Positions 31,976 to 39,298 of a DNA stretch of 39,298 nt are shown here, in pieces. The stretch's first letter is position 1; each line of letters opens with the position of its first letter. The DNA is from Verrucomicrobiota bacterium. Its GTDB lineage: Bacteria; Verrucomicrobiota; Verrucomicrobiia; Chthoniobacterales; Xiphinematobacteraceae. The notes under the pieces were generated by a model, which was given only the letters and a program-made list of their open reading frames with translations, was not told the DNA's origin and made no database searches. Where the stretch lies: contig JAHFTB010000023.1 in the NCBI GenBank assembly GCA_023269545.1, positions 1-39,298 on the forward strand, in the 5' to 3' direction. The position numbers and the translations under genes are program-made.

Positions 31976-32818
31976 TTATTTCTTAGCCTTTTTACGTTGT
32001 ACGATAAATCGATCGGAAGGTTTGTGTTTCCGGCGAGTCTTAAATCCTTTAGCAAGTTGTCCCCAAGGACTGACAGGATGGTGACGTCCTCCTCCGCCCT
32101 TGCTCTTACCTTGTCCTCCGCCCATAGGATGATCTACAGGATTCATCACCATACCACGGACATGTGGTCTGCGGCCTAGCCAGCGAGTACGCCCGGCTTT
32201 TCCGCTTGAAATATTCATATGATCTGTGTTGCCCACTTGCCCAAGCGTAGCAAAACACTCTTCATTGATTTTGCGAATCTCACCGGAGGTGAGTTTAATA
32301 AAGGCAAATCCACCTTCTCGGTTGGTCAAAAAAGCCTGCGCGCCGGCACTGCGAACAAGCTGGGCTCCTCGGCCGGGTGTCAATTCGATATTGTGAATGG
32401 TCGATCCCAGCGGGATAGCCTTGAGAGGCAGGGCATTGCCAATTGCCGGTTCCGCCTTGGCCCCCGCCATGACACGATCTCCCACTTTTAAGCCAACAGG
32501 TGCGAGAATATAAGTTTTTTCCTGATCTCCATATTCGAGCAATGCGATACGTGCAGACCGGTTCGGGTCGTATTCTATTGCGATCACATTCGCCACACTA
32601 TCACGCTTGTAACGTTTAAAATCAATGAGCCGTAATTTGCGTTTGTGTCCGCCTCCGCGGTGACGGCTTGTCAGCCTTCCTTGATTATTTCGCCCCCCCG
32701 TCTTTTTTAACGGACGAGTTAAGGATTTCTCTGGCTGAGTTTTGGTGATTTCCTCAAACGTGGGAAGCGTCTTGAAACGCAACGACGGGGTCAGAGGACG
32801 AAATTTCTTTAAGGCCAT
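31976..32818 (-). CDS. rplB: 50S ribosomal protein L2
   Basis: 280 residues from the ATG at 32818 with GAAGGAA nine bases ahead; the frame is open 24 codons upstream into the rplW end, but that part is not L2. Blocks: [38 protein letters not shown], and [29 protein letters not shown] with the essential His of the peptidyl-transferase region. Normal length. Confidence 0.98.
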   Translation of the reverse strand: MALKKFRPLTPSLRFKTLPTFEEITKTQPEKSLTRPLKKTGGRNNQGRLTSRHRGGGHKRKLRLIDFKRYKRDSVANVIAIEYDPNRSARIALLEYGDQEKTYILAPVGLKVGDRVMAGAKAEPAIGNALPLKAIPLGSTIHNIELTPGRGAQLVRSAGAQAFLTNREGGFAFIKLTSGEIRKINEECFATLGQVGNTDHMNISSGKAGRTRWLGRRPHVRGMVMNPVDHPMGGGQGKSKGGGGRHHPVSPWGQLAKGFKTRRKHKPSDRFIVQRKKAKK

Positions 32819-32835
32819 GATATATATTCCTTCAA

Positions 32836-33120
32836 TTAAACAAGGTCCAGCTTGTCGCCTTCCTTCAATGTGACGATGGCCTTCTTCCAATGAGACCTGC
32901 GACCAAAGTCGGCTCGGCGTTCGCGTTTCTTTTTTCCCGCATAATTTGCGGTATTTACGTTTACCACCTTTTTGTTAAAAATCTGTTCGATTGCCTGCTT
33001 AATTTGGATTTTGTTAGCTGAGGGCAAGACGCGAAATACGTATTGATTATATTTTTCCGAGAGAAGCGTTGCTTTTTCGGTAAGTAATATATTTTGGATG
33101 AAATCGTAAGCTTCTTTCAT
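32836..33120 (-). CDS. rplW: 50S ribosomal protein L23
   Basis: 94 residues: [35 protein letters not shown] and a [16 protein letters not shown] loop. L23 sits at the exit tunnel rim and docks trigger factor and SRP. Its ATG overlaps the rplD stop by 4 bases. Confidence 0.96.
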   Translation of the reverse strand: MKEAYDFIQNILLTEKATLLSEKYNQYVFRVLPSANKIQIKQAIEQIFNKKVVNVNTANYAGKKKRERRADFGRRSHWKKAIVTLKEGDKLDLV

Positions 33121-33731
33121 TTCAAAAGCCTTTCAGAAATAATAGCAAGTGCACGACGAGTCACTAGAATTTTGTCAAATGCGAGTAAATGCTCAGTATT
33201 GACATCATGAGCTAACAACAAAAGAGCTTCTTTCACATTTCGTGCCGATTTAAAGGTAATTTCATCGAAGGCGTCGCTTAATATCAACACTTTGGAATCG
33301 CGCGGAGCAATGCCATCCAAAATAGTTAAAAACTTTTTTGTCTTTGGCTCCGCAACACTGAAAGAGTCAGTCACAAGAACATCGCCCGCCAAAATTCTGG
33401 AACTGAGTGCTTTGCGAAGAGCGAGGCGCTTTGTTTGCTTGGGAACTTTCTTAGAATAGTCACGAGGTTTTGGCCCGAAAGCAACTCCGCCTCCTGTCCA
33501 GACTGGGGAGGATTTATATCCCGCCCGAGCTCGTCCTGTTCCCTTTTGGCGCCACGGTTTTGCTCCGGATAGAGCTACTTCTCCTTTGGTTTTGGTATTG
33601 GCCGTACCACTGCGGCGATTGGCTCGTAAGGCAACTACGGTGTCATGTACCGCCTGAGTGCCTTTACCATTCGTAATTAGCTCAATTTTAGATTCTTTGG
33701 CTTCTTCTGCCGTTAATATGGTTGCGCTCAT
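33117..33731 (-). CDS. rplD: 50S ribosomal protein L4
   Basis: 204 residues. [21 protein letters not shown] and [30 protein letters not shown] form the extended tunnel loop. L4 represses the S10 operon in E. coli; no comparable leader structure was identified here. 6 bp after rplC. Confidence 0.97.
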   Translation of the reverse strand: MSATILTAEEAKESKIELITNGKGTQAVHDTVVALRANRRSGTANTKTKGEVALSGAKPWRQKGTGRARAGYKSSPVWTGGGVAFGPKPRDYSKKVPKQTKRLALRKALSSRILAGDVLVTDSFSVAEPKTKKFLTILDGIAPRDSKVLILSDAFDEITFKSARNVKEALLLLAHDVNTEHLLAFDKILVTRRALAIISERLLK

Positions 33732-33737
33732 GATGAG

Positions 33738-34400
33738 TTACTTTTTAGCCGCAGGAGCAGATTTTTTAGCCCCTTTTTTCTTTGACGGACGTAGGACGAC
33801 ATAACTTTCTTTTGAGCCTGGCACCGGCCCGCTCACGAGTATTACGTTGTCCTTTTCACGAACTTGTACAATTTTTAAATTCTGGACGGTAATCCGTTCA
33901 TCGCCCATATGGCCGGGCATTCCCATATTTTTCCACACACGACCCGGGGTGGAACGATTCCCAATGGCACCATTTCTCCGGTGCATCATGGAACCGTGGC
34001 TGGCGGGTTGTCCGGCAAATCCATGGCGTTTCACAACCCCTTGAAATCCCTTTCCTTTACTACGGCCAATAACGTCTACAAACTGACCCACCTCAAAAGT
34101 AGTGATTAATAAATCGCCGATTTCCGGCGCCGGCGTCCCTTTTTTGAGACGGAATTCGCGGACAAGTTTTTTTGGCTTGGATCCACTTTTCGCAAAATGA
34201 CCGAGTTGCGCTTTGCTCACTCGATGTTCTTTTTGATTATCAAATCCAACTTGAACAGCGCTATAACCATCTTTTTCCAGGTTTTTCACCTGTAGCACGC
34301 GATTTTCGCCCGCATCGATTACGGTTACCGATATGGCGCGTCCCTTCTCATCATAGAAGCGCGTCATTCCTTTTTTCTTTCCTAAGAGTCCTGTGCTCAT
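33738..34400 (-). CDS. rplC: 50S ribosomal protein L3
   Basis: 220 residues: LGKKKGMTRFYDEKGRAISVTVI, then the loop GRSKGKGFQGVVKRHGF with SHGSMMHRRNGAIGNRSTPGRVWKNMGMPGHMG that reaches toward the catalytic centre. Lys/Ala-rich tail. 9 bp after rpsJ. Confidence 0.98.
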   Translation of the reverse strand: MSTGLLGKKKGMTRFYDEKGRAISVTVIDAGENRVLQVKNLEKDGYSAVQVGFDNQKEHRVSKAQLGHFAKSGSKPKKLVREFRLKKGTPAPEIGDLLITTFEVGQFVDVIGRSKGKGFQGVVKRHGFAGQPASHGSMMHRRNGAIGNRSTPGRVWKNMGMPGHMGDERITVQNLKIVQVREKDNVILVSGPVPGSKESYVVLRPSKKKGAKKSAPAAKK

Positions 34401-34409
34401 GGCGTAAAA

Positions 34410-34727
34410 CTAGATCTTAATGTTAATATCGACGCCGGCGGGCAAGGTCAACTTACGCAGTTCGTCTACGGTTTTTGCGGTGGGGTCAATAATATCCAAA
34501 AGGCGCTTATGGGTCCGAATTTCGAATTGATCCATTGATTTTTTATCTACGTGTGGGGAGCGATTCACGGTAAATTTCTCAATTTCCGTAGGAAGAGGGA
34601 TAGGACCGTTGACTTTGGAGCCTGTGCGGCGCGCCGTTTCCACGATTTCCGCTACGGCGGCATCAAGGAGACGGCTGTCAAATGATCTTACCCGAATTCG
34701 AATCTTTTGCTTCGTTGCAGTAGCCAT
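34410..34727 (-). CDS. rpsJ: 30S ribosomal protein S10
   Basis: 105 residues from ATG at 34727 (a TTG precedes it by one codon). [56 protein letters not shown] and the C-terminal [10 protein letters not shown] match S10/NusE throughout. It also serves in antitermination complexes. It follows fusA by 15 bp with no tuf gene between. Confidence 0.98.
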   Translation of the reverse strand: MATATKQKIRIRVRSFDSRLLDAAVAEIVETARRTGSKVNGPIPLPTEIEKFTVNRSPHVDKKSMDQFEIRTHKRLLDIIDPTAKTVDELRKLTLPAGVDINIKI

Positions 34728-34742
34728 CAATTTCTTCTCTTG

Positions 34743-36914
34743 TTAATTCTTCTGATCGAGCACCGCGTTCAATACCTGTTGAGGCACTTGCTCAAAGTGA
34801 GAGGGTTGCATTGAATAAGAAGAGCGACCTTTGGAAAGTGAGCGGATAGCGGTGGCATATCCAAACATTTCGGCAAGTGGGACTTCCGCATTGATTGTGC
34901 TGAGCGTCCCCTTCCCATCGATTCCTACAATACGTGCACGACGGCGATTTAAATCTCCCATAATATCTCCCTGGAATTCATCCGGAGTGATATTTTCCAC
35001 CTTCATAATTGGTTCCAGTAAAATAGGTTTTGCTTTTTTGAGCCCATCTTTAATTGCAAAAATCGCCGCCATCTTAAATGCCATTTCATTGGAATCCACA
35101 TCGTGATAGGAACCGTCGATAATATCGACGTGAACATCGATGACGGGATACCCTCCGATCACTCCATTGAGCAAACCTTCGTTCAAACCCTTTATGACAG
35201 CAGGGATAAAATCTTTGGGAATGGTACCGCCGACCACTTTATTTTCAATAGTGATCCCCTTACCTCGCTCGTTTGGCTGTACCTTAATGATCACGTGTCC
35301 GTACTGACCACGGCCGCCGGATTGTTTGACCAGTTTGCCTTCACCATCGCCTAACAAAAGAATCGTTTCCTTATAAGCGATCTGTGGCTTACCTGCATTG
35401 GCATCCACCTTAAATTCACGCAGCATGCGATCACGAATAATTTCCAGATGCAACTCGCCCATGCCGGCAATAATAGTTTGCCCGGTTTCTTCGTTGGTAG
35501 AAACACAGAACGTGGGGTCCTCTTCGGCCAGACGTTGAAGAGCGATACCCATTTTCTCTTGATCCGCCTTGGTTTTTGGCTCGATTGCCATGGAGATAAC
35601 GGGATCAGGAAACGAAGGAGGTTCTAATAAAATGGCATGATCCTCGTCGCAAAGAGTATCACCGGTGGTGATATTTTTGATACCGACAATGGCGGCGATA
35701 TCACCTGAATAGCAGGTTTCAATATCTTCGCGTTTATCAGCTTGAATTTGAATCAGGCGACTAATGCGCTCCCGTTTATTAGTCCGCGGATTATAAACGG
35801 TATCTCCCTTGCTTAGCTTACCGGAATAAACACGGAAAAACACGAGTTTACCAACAAAGGGATCCGCCCAAAGTTTAAATGCTAACGAACAAAAATCGCC
35901 TTGATCATTTGCAAGCACCAAAATGCTTTTAGACTCATCGTCCGGATCTTGACCTTGAACTGCAGGAATATCCAATGGACTAGGCAAATAATCCACCACG
36001 GCATCCACCAAATATTGCACACCTTTGTTTTTGAAGGCGGAGCCTCCCGCGACTGGTACAAACCGATTTGCGATCGTCTGTCGGCGGATAGCGGATTTGA
36101 GATCCTTAATAGCGATGGGTTTTTCTTCTAAAAAAAGCATCCCGATTTCTTCATCGAGATCCACCATCTGAGTGATGAGATCTTGGTAGGCCTGCTCCGC
36201 GATTTCTTTGTATTCCTCGGGAATTTCTGTCACTTGATAAGTGGAACCCAAAGCATCATCGTCTGAAAAAATCACAGCCTTTTTATTGATGACATCTATT
36301 TGGCCGCGCAGATGATCTTCACTGCCCAGAGGAATCAAAACAGGCCATACATTTGCGCCCAATTTAGTGCGCATACTGTCGACCGCAGCATTAAAATTAG
36401 CTCCGGTGCGGTCCATTTTATTCACAAATGCAACGCGAGGAACGTTATATTTTGTAGCCTGCCTCCACACTGTTTCGGACTGAGGTTGAACACCAGCCAC
36501 TCCACAGAAAACAGCAATTGCACCATCCAAAACACGGAGAGAACGTTCCACTTCAGCCGTAAAGTCCACATGTCCCGGAGTGTCAATAATATTGACCCTC
36601 TGCTTTTGCCCTTCAAACAGCTTGAAAATCCCGTCTTCTTTACGCTGATTCCACGTGCAAGTGGTAGCCGCAGAGGTAATTGTGATCCCCCGTTCCCGTT
36701 CCTGCTCCATCCAATCGGTGACAGTAGTGCCTTCATGCACTTCACCAATCTTGTGGATCATGCCGGTATAAAACAGAATGCGCTCGGTCAGCGTAGTTTT
36801 GCCTGCATCGATATGGGCGGCAATTCCAATATTCCTCGTACGTTCCAAAGGAAACGCTCTATGAGGCGAATTGGGATTAGCCGACCCGGATTTTTCCGTA
36901 ACAGTTGCAGACAT
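34743..36914 (-). CDS. fusA: Elongation factor G
   Basis: 723 residues; the canonical start [15 protein letters not shown] follows a ~25-residue polar extension. GTPase motifs: G1 AHIDAGKT (33-40), G3 DTPGH, G4 NKMD. Domains II-V follow, with GGRGQYGHV in domain IV. EF-G drives translocation and ribosome recycling. 26 bp after rpsG. It lies in the str part of the cluster and leads directly into rpsJ. Confidence 0.98.
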   Translation of the reverse strand: MSATVTEKSGSANPNSPHRAFPLERTRNIGIAAHIDAGKTTLTERILFYTGMIHKIGEVHEGTTVTDWMEQERERGITITSAATTCTWNQRKEDGIFKLFEGQKQRVNIIDTPGHVDFTAEVERSLRVLDGAIAVFCGVAGVQPQSETVWRQATKYNVPRVAFVNKMDRTGANFNAAVDSMRTKLGANVWPVLIPLGSEDHLRGQIDVINKKAVIFSDDDALGSTYQVTEIPEEYKEIAEQAYQDLITQMVDLDEEIGMLFLEEKPIAIKDLKSAIRRQTIANRFVPVAGGSAFKNKGVQYLVDAVVDYLPSPLDIPAVQGQDPDDESKSILVLANDQGDFCSLAFKLWADPFVGKLVFFRVYSGKLSKGDTVYNPRTNKRERISRLIQIQADKREDIETCYSGDIAAIVGIKNITTGDTLCDEDHAILLEPPSFPDPVISMAIEPKTKADQEKMGIALQRLAEEDPTFCVSTNEETGQTIIAGMGELHLEIIRDRMLREFKVDANAGKPQIAYKETILLLGDGEGKLVKQSGGRGQYGHVIIKVQPNERGKGITIENKVVGGTIPKDFIPAVIKGLNEGLLNGVIGGYPVIDVHVDIIDGSYHDVDSNEMAFKMAAIFAIKDGLKKAKPILLEPIMKVENITPDEFQGDIMGDLNRRRARIVGIDGKGTLSTINAEVPLAEMFGYATAIRSLSKGRSSYSMQPSHFEQVPQQVLNAVLDQKN

Positions 36915-36940
36915 GAGTCAAAAAATTAAAATCAAATACT

Positions 36941-37414
36941 TTACCAGCGAAAATGCGCAAAGGCCCGATTGGCTTGGGCCATTTTATGCATGTCATCTCG
37001 TTTCTTAATCGCGCTTCCCTGACCAGCCGCAGCTTCCTTAATGGCCTCCGCAAGCGCTTGCATCATAGTAATTCCCTTGCGGTTAGCAGCAAGGGTGACA
37101 ATCCATCGTAAGGCGAGAGCAATTTGCCGCTCAGCATTTACTTCGATCGGAACTTGGTAAGTAGCTCCCCCTACGCGTCGGGACTTCACTTCCAAGCGAG
37201 GCTTTACATTGTCGATGGCCTTATTCAGGGTTTCCAACGGATCAATGGCATCGCTTCCTTCACGTGCCTTATCAATGGCGGTATAGACAATACGCTCAGC
37301 GGTCGCCTTCTTACCACGCCGCATTACCGCATTAATGAGGCGGGCAACCAGCGGATTCGCGTACCGTGCGTCGCGTTTTACTTCTTTCCGAATAACTTTA
37401 CGTCTGCGTGACAT
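36941..37414 (-). CDS. rpsG: 30S ribosomal protein S7
   Basis: 157 residues: MSRRRKVIRKEVKRDARYANPLVARLINAVMRRGKK, then VKPRLEVKSRRVGGATYQVP and the end FAHFRW. S7 nucleates the 16S 3' domain and represses the str operon in E. coli. 7 bp after rpsL. Confidence 0.98.
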   Translation of the reverse strand: MSRRRKVIRKEVKRDARYANPLVARLINAVMRRGKKATAERIVYTAIDKAREGSDAIDPLETLNKAIDNVKPRLEVKSRRVGGATYQVPIEVNAERQIALALRWIVTLAANRKGITMMQALAEAIKEAAAGQGSAIKKRDDMHKMAQANRAFAHFRW

Positions 37415-37421
37415 GGCTCAA

Positions 37422-37862
37422 TTATTTTTTCTTGGATCCCTTGGATCCCTTGGATCCCTTAGCTCCCTTGCCTCCACTGGGCGCCGCTCCTGGCTTAGGC
37501 CTCTTGGCTCCGTACTTTGAACGCCCTCGGCGACGCCCCTCCACCCCGAGACTATCCAAAGTACCACGAACAATATGGTAACGCACCCCTGGCAAATCCT
37601 TTACACGCCCACCACGTACTAAGACGATTGAGTGCTCTTGCAAATTATGCCCTTCCCCCGGAATATAGGCAATCACCTCTTGGCTATTGGTTAAACGAAC
37701 TTTCGCCACTTTACGTAGAGCGGAATTCGGCTTCTTAGGTGTACGCGTCATTACTTGAACACACACACCTCGTCGCTGAGGACAGTTGACAAGGGCCGGG
37801 GATTTGGATTTCACCGAGGCTCGGCGGCGTCCTTTGCGTACTAATTGGTTAATGGTGGGCAT
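37422..37862 (-). CDS. rpsL: 30S ribosomal protein S12 with a Gly-Ser-Lys repeat tail
   Basis: 146 residues; E. coli S12 has 124. The core is standard: [47 protein letters not shown] and [17 protein letters not shown]. The lysines where streptomycin-resistance changes occur (in KKPNS and GGRVK) are the wild-type residues. After KRPKP there is a ~22-residue tail GAAPSGG then [15 protein letters not shown], from a 9-bp tandem repeat. First gene of the cluster; the leader has a hairpin with a T-run. Confidence 0.97.
   Translation of the reverse strand: MPTINQLVRKGRRRASVKSKSPALVNCPQRRGVCVQVMTRTPKKPNSALRKVAKVRLTNSQEVIAYIPGEGHNLQEHSIVLVRGGRVKDLPGVRYHIVRGTLDSLGVEGRRRGRSKYGAKRPKPGAAPSGGKGAKGSKGSKGSKKK
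37432..37458. repeat. 9-bp tandem repeat at the 3' end of rpsL
   Basis: Three exact units TTGGATCCC (37432-37440, 37441-37449, 37450-37458), followed by a diverged fourth TTAGCTCCC. They encode the GSK steps of the S12 tail. Such short repeats expand or contract by slippage. Confidence 0.85.
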
Positions 37863-37904
37863 TAGCTTTGGCTTCTCCGAAAATCTTCCACGAAACTAGG
37901 GGAC

Positions 37905-37926
37905 AAAAAAACCACGCGATGGTGGT
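37905..37926 (-). terminator. Hairpin with T-run in the rpsL leader, possible attenuator
   Basis: On the minus strand ACCAC pairs with GTGGT across CATCGC, followed by seven T. It lies 43 bp before the rpsL start in the direction of transcription. Its 5-bp stem is weak for an intrinsic terminator. A second small stem CCCG/CGGG (37937-37952) lies upstream of it. No minus-strand gene upstream within the window needs a terminator here, so a regulatory attenuator is one reading. Confidence 0.4.
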
Positions 37927-38106
37927 AGTGCCAGCCCCCGTCTTTGTGCGGGAACGACCAGAGTACAAGTGTATCGATGAGGCGCAAGAAAAATTTCAGA
38001 AATTTTATATGCTCTATGTTACCTGTTGTATTCAGCCAAGGAACCGCACACTATTTTCTTTCCTCACTGACAGCGAATTTATCAAAATCCAGGATACCAA
38101 CAAGAT

Positions 38107-39090
38107 ATGAAAGATTCCTCACCCGCTGAGATTTCCGATCACACTTCCATGTCACTCGAACATGCTACACCCTTCCGAATTGCAGTGGTAGGAGCGGGTT
38201 CCATTGGTCTGTACTACGGTACAAAACTAGCTGCATCCGGGTGTGAGGTCCGTTTCCTCATGCGCTCAGGCTTTGAAGAAGCAAAATCCTCTGGAATCCA
38301 CGTATATAGTCAACTGGGGGATAACCACCTAAGACATCCAGAAATCTTCCTGAAAGCAGAAGATATTGCCCCAGTGGATTGTGTGCTTATCTCCGTTAAA
38401 TCTACTACGAATTCCATTTTAGAACACATTCTTCCGCATTTTGCCCCCAATGCCATAGTGATGACCCTTCAAAATGGTCTGGGAAACGAGGAATTTCTCA
38501 GCCGTTTTGTTTCCCCTAGTCAGATTTTAGGAGCTCTCTGCTTCGTATGCCTGACTCGAAGCTCCCCAGCAGCAGTTCATCACCAGGGACACGGCAGCAT
38601 TTCCATCGGTGAATTTTCCGAAAACAGGGTCTCCCCTCGTGTAGAAACCTTAGTGGCACTTTTTAAACAAGCCGGCATTCAAGCAAAACCCGTAGCCAAT
38701 CTCCTGGAAGAGCGCTGGCGTAAATTAGTATGGAATATCCCCTTTAATGGGCTGTCAGTCACAGAAGGGCAAATCACTGTCGACCGAATCCTCTCCACTC
38801 CCCGGCTACTTTCCGAATGTAAGCATCTCATGCAAGAAACCCTCTCCGCAGCCAATGCTTTGGGTCTTCCAATTGAAGCGGAGTATCAAGAGATGCAGCT
38901 CAAACGCACTGCCACCATGGGGCCTTATAGCCCTTCCACTTTAATCGATTTCCAAGCGGGGAGAGAACTTGAAATCGAAGCTATTTGGGGAATTCCCCTT
39001 CGCAAGGCAAAATCAGTGGGTTTGGAAATGCCGCATTTATCCCGATTATATCAACGCTTGTGCGAATTGAATCCGACTCCATCAACTTAA
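38107..39090 (+). CDS. panE: 2-dehydropantoate 2-reductase (ketopantoate reductase)
   Basis: 327 residues; a second ATG at 38149 would remove 14 polar residues and place the Rossmann fold at the usual distance from the start. Motifs: IAVVGAGSIGLYYG (NADP-binding), LISVKST, TLQNGLGNEE, then ERWRKLVWNIPFNGLS in the helical C-domain with the catalytic Lys/Asn, and ELEIEAIWG near the end. It reduces ketopantoate to pantoate in CoA synthesis. Members of this family also act on other 2-oxo acids. It is divergent from rpsL, about 245 bp away; neighbours give no pathway support. Confidence 0.88.
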   Translation: MKDSSPAEISDHTSMSLEHATPFRIAVVGAGSIGLYYGTKLAASGCEVRFLMRSGFEEAKSSGIHVYSQLGDNHLRHPEIFLKAEDIAPVDCVLISVKSTTNSILEHILPHFAPNAIVMTLQNGLGNEEFLSRFVSPSQILGALCFVCLTRSSPAAVHHQGHGSISIGEFSENRVSPRVETLVALFKQAGIQAKPVANLLEERWRKLVWNIPFNGLSVTEGQITVDRILSTPRLLSECKHLMQETLSAANALGLPIEAEYQEMQLKRTATMGPYSPSTLIDFQAGRELEIEAIWGIPLRKAKSVGLEMPHLSRLYQRLCELNPTPST

Positions 39091-39298
39091 AGAAGATTGA
39101 GGTGACGCAGAAACCGGCGCGAAATTTTTCCCGAATACTGCCGCCAGTCTCCGTAAGTCATTTGCCTTCTTGAGATGCAACCTTTTTTGGGACCAGATTG
39201 ATAGTGAAAACAGCTAAATTTAAGGGAACTTGTTCACACAAGCAGTTGCTCTTGCTGAGCGCAACTGTTCAGCGTCAGCCCTGCGGCTTTGCCCGTGT
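39091..39298. other. Right-edge intergenic DNA
   Basis: No gene recognised. A hairpin CAGTTGC/GCAACTG (39243-39249 and 39261-39267, 11-base loop) lies near the edge; it lacks a T-run. Confidence 0.4.

Overview
This window reads as a bacterial chromosome segment, most likely from the Verrucomicrobiota and possibly the Opitutae/Puniceicoccales side. That placement rests on my recollection of ketol-acid reductoisomerase and ribosomal protein sequences and on the GTPase/ribosomal gene layout; no phylogeny was run. Base composition is moderate to AT-rich. The accessory third carries an ankyrin protein, a large candidate toxin, broken IS elements, a dead group II intron and several small non-autonomous repeats, which suggests a host-associated organism with a decaying genome.

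Layout. Positions 1-3020: an unplaced ORF, an HxlR-type regulator divergent from an SDR oxidoreductase plus an AhpD-like/CMD protein, then an ankyrin-repeat protein. Positions 3350-4930: an IS66 remnant with a deleted transposase, followed by an ISAs1 transposase fragment. Positions 5057-5862: rplU-rpmA with a terminator on the minus strand, and tRNA-Leu(GAG) on the plus strand. Positions 6216-10040: hisC, a HAD phosphatase, then ilvN-ilvC. Positions 7369-11640: repeat-rich DNA (families here called R1, R2, R3) and a group II intron relic. Positions 11787-15674: a 1295-residue protein whose C-terminus has a Cys-His-Asp(-Gln) arrangement spaced like the Pasteurella multocida toxin deamidase domain. 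Positions 15920-19954: a GT-C-like membrane protein, oligoendopeptidase F and a small helical protein.

Positions 20051-37862 are one long minus-strand translation cluster, in transcription order rpsL, rpsG, fusA, rpsJ, rplC, rplD, rplW, rplB, rpsS, [secreted coiled-coil protein], rplV, rpsC, rplP, rpmC, rpsQ, rplN, rplX, rplE, rpsH, rplF, rplR, rpsE, rplO, [repeat R1], secY, map, infA (interrupted by two in-frame TGA codons), rpmJ, rpsM, rpsK, rpsD. Departures from the textbook cluster: no tuf between fusA and rpsJ, no rpsN, no rpmD, no rpoA-rplQ after rpsD, a signal-peptide gene inside the S10 operon, a mobile repeat between rplO and secY, and long repeat-built tails on S11 (N-terminal) and S12 (C-terminal). 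A ketopantoate reductase gene lies divergently at the right end.

The main leads are the candidate deamidase toxin in its repeat-bounded island, the broken infA, and R1, whose ends can be read directly because an unoccupied copy of its insertion site is also in the window.
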